A stretch of 64,000 nt of DNA from Paenibacillus sp. PK3_47 (GTDB lineage Bacteria; Bacillota; Bacilli; Paenibacillales; Paenibacillaceae), in the NCBI RefSeq assembly GCF_023520895.1, contig NZ_CP026029.1:2480001-2544000 (forward strand). The letters run 5' to 3'. Below, in pieces: positions 8,082-16,539 of the stretch. Positions within the stretch are counted from its first letter, which is position 1; the number at the start of each line of letters is the position of its first letter. A model generated the notes under the pieces. It saw only the letters and a list, made by a program, of their open reading frames with translations, did no database searches and was not told where the DNA came from. The position numbers and the translations under genes were made by a program.

Positions 8082-9649
8082 GCACTCACACCCTCTTTGG
8101 CTGCCGTATGCGGTTCTGCAGGAACTAACGGAATTACCGGGATGTCCGGAGCTGCCGGAAGTGGTTCGGCAAGCTTTCTGCGGAATATTCCGCGGCCGAT
8201 CACATCCGAGACAGTCAGAAAAGACACCAGATCAAACGATAACGTGAACAAAAACTCATGCTTCGCAATGTCGGCATCGCCTGCTCCGATAATGGATACG
8301 AAGATTCCTGATAAACCGACCAGCATCGTGGCCAGGATCAGAACCGAACGCTGCATTCCCCTGGCATCGCGTTTTTTGACTGCAGCTGCAAATGACGGCA
8401 TGTATGCTCCTGTCACTACCGCCATCCACAACAGAATGAAGGAAAATGTACGGGGAGCCAGCTTTTCCTTTAGCTGGCTGTATCCGGTGAAAAAGTGGCT
8501 CTGCGCCCGGAACTCCTTGCCTGCCGACTTCTCATAGTTGCCCATAGCATCCGGTTTGATGGTGTAGGCGCTTTTGGCTGCCACATCCAGAATGGAGCCC
8601 AGCTGGCCGGGATGTGCCGCATAATATTTCAGAATCGAGACAAAACCGTAGCGGCTGTAAAAGCTGTCCTCGAGAATCTCTGATTTCACATCAATGGTGC
8701 CGTATTGGTCATAGTACGTATTCCCCTTCAGAATGGCGTACTGCCCGTTGATGCCGAACTTCCCCAGAACCGTCTCCGGATTATCTGACTGCATAAGGAC
8801 ACCGCGGGTCATGGCATGATACTGGTTGATATTTACAAATTCCCTGGAAATGTTCAGGTATGTAGCTGCTCCGGTGAACAGCATCAAGGCGGCAGAGGCG
8901 GCGGCAAGCCAGCGGAACAGCCGTTCCTTGCGAATCCACACCAGTGAGACCGCCATAAGGGCAACAACGATCCCCACCGGGGCATTTTGCTGCTTGGAAG
9001 ACGTCAGAATGACGGTGCTGGCCAGAAAGATCAGCAGGAGCACATAATCGTTGTATCTTTTGCGGTACATCAAGAGCCACGAGGCGAAGACGAAGATCAT
9101 CATGATCATCACGACGCTCTCGCCGAAAAAAGAATTGAAGTACGCAGTGTACCCGGTATCCCCGAAAATAAAGACGGCCACAGCCGCAACAATCATCCCG
9201 CGCTTGCGGGTCATCCGGCAGGTGACGGCTTCAATCAGCAAATAGACCGCAGCCACATACAAAATCACATAGACCGCAGCCTGAAAACGGATATCAAAGA
9301 CTTCCTTACTAAAGAACAGCTTGTTAAATACTATAGCCAGCTTAATAAACAGGGACTGGGAGGAGAGCAGCATGGAGCTGTTCTCGTTGTAATACTGGTA
9401 GATGCCGTATTGTCTGACAAAATAGCCGAAATACCGGCTGTCATAATCGGGCAGATTGAAATAGAGGCCGTTGCTGTAGATAATCCGGAAAAAGTCACCG
9501 TTATCCGCCATGCCGACATAGGGAGCCGTAAACAGGGCGATGACTGCAATCATCAGCACCCCGAAGGCCGCTGCAAAGGCAGGAGATATCCGGAGACCGG
9601 CTATGATCATGTTCTGCCGCAATGTTGTTTTTACCGTGCTGCCGGTCAT
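8078..9649 (-). CDS. Polytopic membrane protein, GT-C-like, of the exopolysaccharide operon
   Basis: About 523 residues with roughly ten hydrophobic segments. The first extracytoplasmic loop has 'ADNGDFFR', the acidic position expected in GT-C-fold glycosyltransferases, followed by a large loop; another long soluble loop occupies about 260-380. This suggests a polyprenyl-phosphate-sugar-dependent transferase that decorates the polymer (Listeria Pss polysaccharide carries galactose side residues), but the assignment is an inference. No equivalent was recognised in the B. subtilis ydaJKLMN set, so this resembles the Listeria operon more. Start: the frame opens at GTG 9670, but ATG 9649 is preferred because AAGGTGA lies seven to eight bases upstream of it, while the GTG has no SD. 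Confidence 0.65.
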   Translation of the reverse strand: MTGSTVKTTLRQNMIIAGLRISPAFAAAFGVLMIAVIALFTAPYVGMADNGDFFRIIYSNGLYFNLPDYDSRYFGYFVRQYGIYQYYNENSSMLLSSQSLFIKLAIVFNKLFFSKEVFDIRFQAAVYVILYVAAVYLLIEAVTCRMTRKRGMIVAAVAVFIFGDTGYTAYFNSFFGESVVMIMMIFVFASWLLMYRKRYNDYVLLLIFLASTVILTSSKQQNAPVGIVVALMAVSLVWIRKERLFRWLAAASAALMLFTGAATYLNISREFVNINQYHAMTRGVLMQSDNPETVLGKFGINGQYAILKGNTYYDQYGTIDVKSEILEDSFYSRYGFVSILKYYAAHPGQLGSILDVAAKSAYTIKPDAMGNYEKSAGKEFRAQSHFFTGYSQLKEKLAPRTFSFILLWMAVVTGAYMPSFAAAVKKRDARGMQRSVLILATMLVGLSGIFVSIIGAGDADIAKHEFLFTLSFDLVSFLTVSDVIGRGIFRRKLAEPLPAAPDIPVIPLVPAEPHTAAKEGVSA

Positions 9650-9682
9650 GCGGTCTTCACCTTCATTCACTTCATTGTTGGT

Positions 9683-10858
9683 TCAGTAAGAGTAGGCCAA
9701 TAAAGCCATCAGATTGTCAAAAGAGTAGGCCTCACCGGTATCCGGATTGCCGAACCCGCCGTAGAGAGGGCTATCCGGGTCCGTAATTCTGAATTCATTC
9801 ATTCTCGCAAGGCCCGCCTGGTAGAGGTCATCATCCCCGGCTTCAGCGCCGATCATTGCCGCAAGCGCATAGATGGCAGTAGAGCGGATATCATTCGCCG
9901 GTTGTCCATCCCGGGTATACTGCCCGTACAGGGTCCCCGCTTCCACCTGTTCCTTGATATAGGTGATACTGCGCGGATTCTGCCGCTTCATTTCCGTCAG
10001 GTTGAGAATACTAAGCAGCGACTCCACCGTATTTATATTTTCCGAGCTGTATTTACCTGTTCTGTAATCAAACCGGGTTTCATAAAACGGAAATTCATTG
10101 GAAAGATAGCCCTCCTGAAGAATTCCGGTCATATTATGCAATAAAATACCTCTTAAACCGTCAGGAATCGACAATTTTTGCAGAACGCTCAGATTAATAT
10201 AACATAAAGTAATAAACTCGTTAGTATTTTTGTAATAATTGTCATAAAAATCTTTTAAATAACCATCTTTTACATTATTACTATAAAATCTTAGCGCGTA
10301 CTTATCAGCCTCTTCCGTATAACTCCGGTCTGCGAAGGCTTTGCCGGCATCATACAGGGCACCGATCAGCCTGAGATCATCTACAGCCGCATTCACCGGG
10401 TACTGCTTCTCAAGCTTCGGACTGTAACGGTAGCTGAAGCCCCCGTCCATATCGAAAACCGCTCTGGCTATGCTCCAATGTCTGTCAAAAAGCTCTTGAT
10501 TGCCGCCAAGCACGGCGCTTCTCATGATCAGCGAGGCTGATTCGCTCAGCACCTCATGTCCTGTAGCTGCTTCATCCGACTGGTCTGTATCCAGCAGATT
10601 TGTATATATGCCATCAGGCCCGCTGAGCTGTGTCTCTATAAAATCCAGCAGCTGCGCTGCCTCTTGCGGATGCTGCATGGCAAAAGGGTCCTGTACAGGT
10701 GAAGGCACTTCCGAGGGAACCGCTTTTGAAGTAGGTATGGGCCGGGATTCATGAGTACTGCAGGAGGCCAGCAGGGCCACGGACACTAAGAGAGCAGCAA
10801 ATATAATGAGCCTGTTCCCCAAACCACCACTTCCCTTAACAGTTAATTTTGCGTCCAT
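9683..10858 (-). CDS. ydaJ: Lipoprotein glycoside hydrolase, GH8/six-hairpin type (YdaJ-like)
   Basis: 391 residues. Lipobox LLASC near residue 33 directs lipid anchoring on the outer face of the membrane. The remainder is alpha-helical with the ordering expected for an (alpha/alpha)6 hydrolase: 'AVDDLRLIGALYDAGKAF', 'DKYALRFYSNN', 'DGYLKDFYDNYY' and 'SFDNLMALLAYSY' at the end. First gene of the operon, as in B. subtilis ydaJ; in Listeria an analogous hydrolase (PssZ) degrades the polymer. The ATG at 10858 has no visible SD; TTG 10822 is preceded by AAGGGA at good spacing and would give a compact signal peptide (MGNRLIIFAALLVSVALLASC in outline), so it may be the real start. Confidence 0.8.
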   Translation of the reverse strand: MDAKLTVKGSGGLGNRLIIFAALLVSVALLASCSTHESRPIPTSKAVPSEVPSPVQDPFAMQHPQEAAQLLDFIETQLSGPDGIYTNLLDTDQSDEAATGHEVLSESASLIMRSAVLGGNQELFDRHWSIARAVFDMDGGFSYRYSPKLEKQYPVNAAVDDLRLIGALYDAGKAFADRSYTEEADKYALRFYSNNVKDGYLKDFYDNYYKNTNEFITLCYINLSVLQKLSIPDGLRGILLHNMTGILQEGYLSNEFPFYETRFDYRTGKYSSENINTVESLLSILNLTEMKRQNPRSITYIKEQVEAGTLYGQYTRDGQPANDIRSTAIYALAAMIGAEAGDDDLYQAGLARMNEFRITDPDSPLYGGFGNPDTGEAYSFDNLMALLAYSY

Positions 10859-10986
10859 AACAATATAACGGTAATATAAGTCACAAGTTGAATGGCAAAA
10901 GCGATAAAAATGTGTCCATAAAGCTTAATATTTGTTAATCTTGTCACCCTGACTGTTTGGTAAACCTCTGCTGCGCTTACTTAGAC

Positions 10987-11022
10987 AAAAAAACGCCGCC
11001 TTCCCGACGGGATGGCAGCGCA
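10987..11022 (-). terminator. Intrinsic terminator of the ligase/K+ channel operon
   Basis: Minus-strand stem CGCTGCC...GGCGGCG with an inner TCCC/GGGA helix, followed directly by seven T residues. Confidence 0.85.
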
Positions 11023-11033
11023 GTTTCCGTTAT

Positions 11034-12047
11034 CTAACCTCTGATCTTACGGTAAGTGTCCTCGTCCGCTACGATATACAGCCTGGCATCCTGCGGGATC
11101 TTCTGGTCCAGCTTGCGGTTAATGCCAAGGTCTCCGCGGTCGGCGAGCAGTGTCGCTCCGCGGGACAACAGATCCTGAAAGGCATCCCCGTACGTTGTCC
11201 AGGCGGATTTGAGCGGGATTTCATAAATATCATCGCCATGCTGGCGGCTCAGCAGCTGGGTAATCACTTCAGCGTTTCCTTCCTCCAGCGCAGATCTTAC
11301 AGCCAGCCGGGAGATGGCATCATGCGAAAGCACAAATTCATTCACATGAACATGGCGGAAGTTCTGGATGTTCTTCTCCTGCATAATCTCTACAGTTGTA
11401 TGTACCTGTGGGGCGATCCGCTCAATGCTTGAGGCAATCAGCAGCGTTTTGCCGTCAGTCAGCGAGGCTTCGTCAATCCGGGTATCCCCGAATATAATAG
11501 CTGCCCTGGCCTCATGAATACAGGCCTTCTGCAGTATCTCATCACTTGAGGCATCGCCGCTGATGAAGTGGACCTGATCCATCTGCTCCAGGGGATGCTG
11601 ACCGGATTCATCGATGATGACGATCCGGCAATCCGGTGTGTAGCATAAAATCTCATGGACCGCGGCCTGCGTCTTACGGTTCCAGTTAATGAGAACGATA
11701 TGATCCTTCCCGTAAAAGCTCAAGGTTCCCGCTCCTCTCCTTCTCTGCATCTCCCCGAACGCCTCAACGATCTTGCCGATAACCAGGCTGAGCAGGCCGA
11801 TGCCAAATATGTACAGAAAAATGGTGAACACCTTGCCCGCTGCCGTTACCGCAAAGTAATCGCCGTAACCGACTGTCGCCATCGTGGTCAGCACCCAGTA
11901 AAAGGCATTGAACCAGTTCCCGAAAGTACCCGGTTCAATGGCAAACGCTATGGTGGAGCTGAGCACCACAAACAACAGGATCATCAGCCCGATGGACTTC
12001 TTCTTCAAACGCATCAGCTTACCGGAAATCCGGAGTAAAAAATGCAC
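11034..12047 (-). CDS. Two-TM potassium channel with RCK domain (YugO-like)
   Basis: 337 residues. One TM helix (about 18-36), a pore loop with the K+ selectivity filter TVGYGDY (about 59-65), a second TM helix (about 72-95), then a cytoplasmic RCK/TrkA-N Rossmann domain beginning 'DHIVLINWNRKTQAAV', with 'RIVIIDES' as the second strand and an acidic end. This is the MthK/YugO class; B. subtilis YugO is the biofilm electrical-signalling K+ channel. The nucleotide-binding glycine motif is diverged (INWNRK), as in YugO. Start uncertain: GTG 12047 sits directly after AGAGG (too close), while ATG 12014 has only GGTAAG nearby. Last gene of an operon with DUF350, a lipoprotein and a GSP-synthetase-like ligase. 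Confidence 0.88.
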   Translation of the reverse strand: MHFLLRISGKLMRLKKKSIGLMILLFVVLSSTIAFAIEPGTFGNWFNAFYWVLTTMATVGYGDYFAVTAAGKVFTIFLYIFGIGLLSLVIGKIVEAFGEMQRRRGAGTLSFYGKDHIVLINWNRKTQAAVHEILCYTPDCRIVIIDESGQHPLEQMDQVHFISGDASSDEILQKACIHEARAAIIFGDTRIDEASLTDGKTLLIASSIERIAPQVHTTVEIMQEKNIQNFRHVHVNEFVLSHDAISRLAVRSALEEGNAEVITQLLSRQHGDDIYEIPLKSAWTTYGDAFQDLLSRGATLLADRGDLGINRKLDQKIPQDARLYIVADEDTYRKIRG

Positions 12048-12076
12048 CCTCTTTGCCCCGCTTCCACAATGGAATA

Positions 12077-12108
12077 TGGCTGCCGCCCGCTGAATCTGCG
12101 GGGGCAGC
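12077..12108 (-). other. Hairpin between DUF350 and channel genes
   Basis: GGCTGCC/GGCAGCC plus an inner CCGC/GCGG helix, no U-run. It could be an mRNA-processing or attenuation hairpin inside the operon, setting channel expression apart from the upstream genes. Confidence 0.4.
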
Positions 12109-12126
12109 CTCGGCCTGCCTGGTCTG

Positions 12127-12528
12127 CTAAATAATGAGACTGCTTACGGCAAAAGCGGTACCGATGAACACCAGGCACAGCATCGTGCCGACAGCCGTAT
12201 TTCCCTGCTGCAGCTGCTCGGAAATCCGGAATCCGGGAGTAAATAGTTCAAAAACCCAGTAAGAGACGATCAGACAGACGTAGCCTACTGCAAACCACAG
12301 CATCATATGCCAGATCGAGGTATTCGTATAGGCTGCGACACCGAGAATAATCGCAGTGGCCAGGAACTTTCCGCCAAGCGCCAGGGCGACTGCCACGTTG
12401 CCTTTCTTCAGTTCATCCATATCCTTGAACGGTGTCATCAAGGCAAACACAACCATACCGATGACCTGGAGCAGGATAATTGTCAAAACACTAATTACGA
12501 GATTCATAACAATCGTCAATTCGCCCAC
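12127..12528 (-). CDS. DUF350 (YjfL-type) four-TM membrane protein
   Basis: 133 residues with four hydrophobic helices and the DUF350 signature 'ELKKGNVAVALALGGKFLA' in the first half and 'QQGNTAVGTMLCLVFIGTAF' in the second, showing the family's internal duplication (each half has a GN-A-V motif). DUF350 proteins are encoded with PspA-like, GSP-synthetase-like ATP-grasp and DUF1190/DUF4178 proteins in many bacteria (the E. coli yjf cluster), and are predicted components of an envelope-stress system. It overlaps the preceding lipoprotein gene by 13 bases. Biochemical function is unknown. Confidence 0.85.
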   Translation of the reverse strand: MGELTIVMNLVISVLTIILLQVIGMVVFALMTPFKDMDELKKGNVAVALALGGKFLATAIILGVAAYTNTSIWHMMLWFAVGYVCLIVSYWVFELFTPGFRISEQLQQGNTAVGTMLCLVFIGTAFAVSSLII

Positions 12529-13172
12529 CCCCGAAATTTCGCATATGCCGAATCATAATCGGCAAAATCATGTACTTCCTCCAGGACTACGGAGGCTGTT
12601 TTTTGTTTCTCCAGCGCGGTATAGCGCTTGTCATCTATCGGCTGCTTGATCCGGTTGCCGGAGGGCAGCTCAAGCACAGCGAAATTTCTGGTCTTATCCT
12701 GATATTTGGTCTTGTATACTCCGACAAGGTCAACATCAGTGGTGATCGATACCTTCAGATTCTTCAGGTCCTCAGCCGCAGCCTGCTGGTCCCCGTAGGA
12801 TTTAAGCGTGCTCCATGAGGATAAACGGACTTCATTCTTCTGGTCCGCACCGGTGATCAGCTCAGCATCCATGAACTGCAGCGTCCAGATTTTGTCGCCT
12901 GTCGCATAGTTGCCGTCATTCGGCAGCAGCTCATTGTCCGGCAGAACCGTCATGTCGCTCCCGATCAGGTCGCCTACCGTGCTCTCCACCACGCGGTAAT
13001 CCCACGGAACACGTGATACGTTGCTTGTCGTTTCCGAATCACCGGTACGAAGCACGCTGTTTGCATTACCGCACGCGCCCAGCAGCAGAACTGCTGCAAG
13101 CAGCATGACGAGCATGCTGCCGGCACGGGCCGTTCTGCTGCCGCCGGCCTGCCGCTTTCTACTCTTGTTCAT
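12516..13172 (-). CDS. Lipoprotein of unknown function in the ligase operon
   Basis: About 218 residues. Start placed at ATG 13172 (MNKSRKRQ...), whose ATGA overlaps the stop of the upstream ligase gene; the AGGAGTGAGG SD lies inside that gene. The longer frame has no supporting RBS. A lipobox LLLGAC follows a basic N-terminus and hydrophobic stretch. The mature part is charged and mixed alpha/beta with no family I recognise; its end 'DFADYDSAYAKFRGWAN' may be an interaction tail. Its place between the ATP-grasp ligase and DUF350 makes it a likely extracytoplasmic partner of that membrane complex. Confidence 0.75.
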   Translation of the reverse strand: MNKSRKRQAGGSRTARAGSMLVMLLAAVLLLGACGNANSVLRTGDSETTSNVSRVPWDYRVVESTVGDLIGSDMTVLPDNELLPNDGNYATGDKIWTLQFMDAELITGADQKNEVRLSSWSTLKSYGDQQAAAEDLKNLKVSITTDVDLVGVYKTKYQDKTRNFAVLELPSGNRIKQPIDDKRYTALEKQKTASVVLEEVHDFADYDSAYAKFRGWAN

Positions 13173-14383
13173 CTCGTAAGCCCCCTCACTCCTAGCGCGA
13201 TAAAATGACTGGTATTGCCTGTAATAGGTCCGCCGGCACGGCCAAGCAGCCCGCACGGCTTTCCGTTGATTACGAACATTCCGGTCAGCAGGTGAAGCTC
13301 TCCTTCAGCTGTCCTGATCCGGGCCATCTCAGCTCTTTTTTGATAAACCGTAGGAAATAACTCACTGCTGTCAAAGCCGTCTTCATCCTTAAGCTCCAGC
13401 GTCCCGCTGTCGTCGAACAGGCGCACAGATCCGCCTTCACGGCCGAATACCGTTTTGGACACGAAGTTTCCCGAGAATACAGGCTTATTATAGGTCGGCA
13501 GCACATAACGGGAGATCAGCTCCCGTTCCTCTGCATCAAACAGCAGCCCCAGCTCATACATTCCCCAGACCGCAGCGATCAGTCCCTTGGACTGAAGCAG
13601 AATGCTGTGCGGCCCGTTGAACAGCTGCAGCTGTCCGGTCTCAATAGCATAAGCAAGCGCCTCTCCGCCTTCGTCAACGGCCATCCATTCCTTCGGATAG
13701 AGCGCGAACATCCGCTGAATGACCCGGTCTTCGCCAACCCGGACGCTGCCTTCATCAATCCACAGATCAAGACAGTCAACGCACTGTACATCCAGTCCGC
13801 TATGCTGTACAAGCGCCTCAATTGTCCCCGAATCCTCCTCATGGGAGCCGTAAGCCACACAGGCAGCCGTATCCGGCTGCTCCACGGCCCAGGCCGCCGC
13901 AAGCAGCCCCTTCATAGCGGTGTTGGGGCTGGTAATGCCGGCCTGTTCACAGATCCAGGGCGTGGCTATTGAGGCTTCCACGTAACCGGTGGGCGTATCG
14001 GCATTCAGCTCCAGCAGCTTGATAGTCCCGTCATCCGCCACCGCAAAATCAAACCTGGCATACCTGCTGATCAGTCCCGGCTCAGGCAGCGGACAATCAT
14101 CCAGCATCTCCCACAGCACAGGCGGAATACCCAGCAGATCATACAAGTCACGTCTGCGGTGGATGTAGCGGACTGCTTTGTCCAGCACCGCCCACAGTCC
14201 GGCGGAGGCCTTCTCCAGCTCCTGATAGGTCTCCCGGGACATCACCGCGACCGCATCCAGCCAGTACTCCTCATCTTCCAGGTCGGCCCAGGTAAACCCG
14301 AGCTCACGCAGCTGTTCTACCCGCGGAGCCCGTTCAAGGTGCGACTGGTCCCTGAATTCAAATACACTCTCTGCCCGGTTCAT
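13169..14383 (-). CDS. Glutathionylspermidine-synthetase-like ATP-grasp ligase (YjfC family)
   Basis: 404 residues of the GSP-synthetase ATP-grasp family, which form amide bonds using ATP. Seen: 'RFDFAVADDGTIKLLELNADTP' (conserved metal/substrate loop with ExNADTP), a central 'HSILLQSKGLIAAVWGMYELG' helix, 'NKPVFSGNFVSKTVFGREG' (nucleotide-clamp lysine/arginine segment) and the terminal 'GRAGGPITGNTSHFIAL' typical of the family. The amidase half of E. coli Gsp is absent, as in YjfC/YgiC proteins. Known family context: predicted peptide ligases acting on the tails of neighbouring secreted or membrane proteins. It starts with an ATGA overlap with the upstream Gly/Ser-rich protein gene, so the two are translationally coupled. 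Actual substrate unknown. Confidence 0.88.
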   Translation of the reverse strand: MNRAESVFEFRDQSHLERAPRVEQLRELGFTWADLEDEEYWLDAVAVMSRETYQELEKASAGLWAVLDKAVRYIHRRRDLYDLLGIPPVLWEMLDDCPLPEPGLISRYARFDFAVADDGTIKLLELNADTPTGYVEASIATPWICEQAGITSPNTAMKGLLAAAWAVEQPDTAACVAYGSHEEDSGTIEALVQHSGLDVQCVDCLDLWIDEGSVRVGEDRVIQRMFALYPKEWMAVDEGGEALAYAIETGQLQLFNGPHSILLQSKGLIAAVWGMYELGLLFDAEERELISRYVLPTYNKPVFSGNFVSKTVFGREGGSVRLFDDSGTLELKDEDGFDSSELFPTVYQKRAEMARIRTAEGELHLLTGMFVINGKPCGLLGRAGGPITGNTSHFIALGVRGLTR

Positions 14384-15045
14384 CCTCCGAAACCGCTCCT
14401 GCTGGAGCTTTTGCCGGCGCTGGACTTGCTGGATCCCAATCCGCTGGAGGTGCCTCCGATTCCGCCGCTCTTCGAGGAAGTCCCTCTTCTTGTAATGGAG
14501 CCGGTGGAGGAGGTTGAGGTTTTGGGCTTGGCAACCGAACCGGCCACCGGTCTGTTCTGAAAGCTGCCGCTGTTATAAGTAGGCGGCCGGTAGGTTGTCC
14601 GTGTGCCTCCATAATAGGTGGGCCGGTCATTGTACCAGCCTCTGGAGGAATAGTACGAACCGCTGTTGAACAGCATGTGGTACAGGAGCAGATCATCCCA
14701 GCCGAAGCCCGAGCTATATCCGCCGTAGTTGTTGATCACGGTTGTTCCGCCGGAGGTGCTGACACCCGTCCCCTCCTGGACGGTCTCCTCCGTGCCTTCT
14801 TCCGGATAAGGAATATTCCAGTCTACATTCTTATCAAAATAAGCTTTGACCTCTTCCGTAGACCACGATACCAGCTCCGGTTCTCCGCCCGCGCTGCCGC
14901 TGGCGCCTGCTCCCCCGGGAACAAACAAGGCATTGGCCAGCAGGGCAATGCCCAGCGAGGTCGACAAAACACGCAGCGGCTTGCCCTCTGCATTAAATAA
15001 TCTGGTACCGGCCGTTTCTTTTGCGTTATCATCATTTGCCAACAT
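14380..15045 (-). CDS. Gly/Ser-rich low-complexity protein, possible ligase substrate
   Basis: 221 residues. A hydrophobic helix at about 28-50 could anchor it; an acidic region follows ('STEEVKAYFDKNVDWNIPYPEEGTEE'), then a Tyr/Gly/Ser-rich segment with many NNYGGYSSG-type runs, and a C-terminal low-complexity tail of Ser, Gly, Lys, Arg ending SSSRSGFGG. The composition and the FGG end recall YgiB/YjfM (DUF1190) proteins, which are encoded with the same ligase family and are proposed targets of peptide tagging. SD GGAGGGG before ATG 15045. The stop overlaps the ligase start. Family membership is not certain by eye. Confidence 0.7.
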   Translation of the reverse strand: MLANDDNAKETAGTRLFNAEGKPLRVLSTSLGIALLANALFVPGGAGASGSAGGEPELVSWSTEEVKAYFDKNVDWNIPYPEEGTEETVQEGTGVSTSGGTTVINNYGGYSSGFGWDDLLLYHMLFNSGSYYSSRGWYNDRPTYYGGTRTTYRPPTYNSGSFQNRPVAGSVAKPKTSTSSTGSITRRGTSSKSGGIGGTSSGLGSSKSSAGKSSSRSGFGG

Positions 15046-15066
15046 GGGCCCCTCCTTTCCTGATCT

Positions 15067-15285
15067 TTAGCCTTCTGTACGCATCGGGACAAGCAGAAGC
15101 TCCAGCTTCCCTTCATCCACATTCAAACGCCCCTCAACCGCTTCATATTCCCGGCTGCCCACCACCACGTAATTGACATGCTCCAGGGCAGCAATCATAT
15201 TCATGCTCCAGGTGCGCTCCTCGATGACCCGCAAATCTCCCTCAGGCATTTTCTCAAACAGGATGACATTCATTCCATTATCCAC
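15067..15285 (-). CDS. Small protein of unknown function, first gene of the stress operon
   Basis: 72 residues, mixed hydrophobic and acidic, no TM helix or signal peptide. No family recognised. GTG 15285 is preceded by GGAAGGA; ATG 15273 is an in-frame alternative. The gene begins about 37 bases downstream of an ECF-type promoter and 21 bases ahead of the Gly/Ser-rich protein gene, which supports it as the genuine first gene of the operon. Confidence 0.65.
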   Translation of the reverse strand: MDNGMNVILFEKMPEGDLRVIEERTWSMNMIAALEHVNYVVVGSREYEAVEGRLNVDEGKLELLLVPMRTEG

Positions 15286-15321
15286 TATATCCTTCCTTCC
15301 TGAAAACTATTATGCTTCTGA

Positions 15322-15347
15322 TACGCTGATTTTACCAATTCGTTTCA
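15322..15347 (-). promoter_or_regulatory. ECF sigmaW-type promoter
   Basis: Minus strand TGAAAC (15347-15342), 16-base spacer, CGTA (15325-15322): an exact match to the B. subtilis sigmaW consensus (TGAAAC-N16-CGTA), correctly placed for the six-gene operon ending at 11034. Confidence 0.75.
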
Positions 15348-15394
15348 TCACAGATGACCTGCACACCGGGGCAGGAAGAGAAATCCGGGGGCTG

Positions 15395-16519
15395 CTAAAA
15401 AATATTTTTTACCCAGCTGTCCATGACATGGTCGGGATGAATGCCCAGCTCATTTTGCAGCAGCGCTTTATAATTTTCATAATGGTTCTTGAATCCGATA
15501 AAATCCCCCAGATCAGCATAACACCGGAGAGTAAGCCGGCAAATATCCTCTGAATAGGCATCCGCCTCCCGCAGAGCCAGCAGACGTGTAAGCGCCTGGC
15601 GGGGACGTTCCGTGCCGAGCTCATATTCGGCTGAGCGGAGCGCCATCTGCAGATATTTGGCCTGCAGTTCCTTGCGCCTGCTCTCCGCCCAGCTGTAGTG
15701 GTGCTCCCCGAGATAATCACCGCGGTATAATGCAAGCACAGCTTCCCTGCGGCCCCAATCCTGATCATTTTCAACCGGAGTCCCGGACCATCCCTGCTCA
15801 AATTGCTCCACATCCAGCGTTACATTCTCCCTGACCAGCCGGTACCTTTCCTGCGAGAATTCCACAAGCACACCCATTTCCCGCGTCTTCAGCAGCTTGC
15901 GGATATGGTATACCGTAGTATGGAGATTGGCCAGGGCCTTCTCCGGATTGAACTCCGGCCACACCAGATCAACGATCGTATCTTTCAGGATCCACTGTCC
16001 GCGGGAATGAAGCAGCAGGGCGAATACCTCCTGTGCTTTGCTTGTTCTCCACTGTATTTTTTGTCCGGGCTCTCCGCCTTCAAGAAATTCGAGCTGCTTG
16101 AAGCAGAGAATGCCCGGCTGACGATCGGCCTCAACCACAGCAGCTGCCTGCTTGGCCTGCTCCTCACGGCTTACCAGCCGCTCCAGCGTTTTGCACAGAC
16201 GCTGGGAGGTAACCGGCTTCAGCAGGTAATCCACCGCGTTCAGTTCAAAGGCATCAATGGCATATTCGGTATATGCCGTAATGTAAACCACACGGATGCT
16301 CCGGTCAAGATTTGCGATATGCTCAGCTGCCTCCAGCCCGTTCATCTCGGGCATACCGATATCCAGGAAGACAATATCGGCCTTCTCCTGCTGTAAATGC
16401 TGGAGTCCGAGTCTTGCCGAGGTATACTTGCCTGTAATCTCCAGCCGGGAGTCTTTGGTCAGCAGGCGCTCAAGGTGCTGCAGGGCGGGTTTTTCATCAT
16501 CTATCAGTATCGCTTTCAT
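15395..16519 (-). CDS. Response regulator with REC, winged-helix and BTAD domains
   Basis: 374 residues. REC domain at 1-125: acidic pair in 'LIDDEKP', phospho-acceptor in 'VFLDIGMPEMNG' (about residue 54) and the conserved Lys in 'YLLKPV'. A trans-HTH winged helix (about 145-240, 'WILKDTIVDLVWPEFNPEKALANLHTTVYHIRKLL') and a bacterial transcriptional activator domain of TPR-like helices (about 250-374) follow, the SARP-like architecture. It is a DNA-binding regulator that is probably phosphorylated by the hybrid kinase encoded 20 bases upstream. SD GAGGTGAAG before ATG 16519. No target genes can be inferred from the sequence alone. Confidence 0.9.
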   Translation of the reverse strand: MKAILIDDEKPALQHLERLLTKDSRLEITGKYTSARLGLQHLQQEKADIVFLDIGMPEMNGLEAAEHIANLDRSIRVVYITAYTEYAIDAFELNAVDYLLKPVTSQRLCKTLERLVSREEQAKQAAAVVEADRQPGILCFKQLEFLEGGEPGQKIQWRTSKAQEVFALLLHSRGQWILKDTIVDLVWPEFNPEKALANLHTTVYHIRKLLKTREMGVLVEFSQERYRLVRENVTLDVEQFEQGWSGTPVENDQDWGRREAVLALYRGDYLGEHHYSWAESRRKELQAKYLQMALRSAEYELGTERPRQALTRLLALREADAYSEDICRLTLRCYADLGDFIGFKNHYENYKALLQNELGIHPDHVMDSWVKNIF

Positions 16520-16539
16520 GAAGCGGCTTCACCTCTTGT

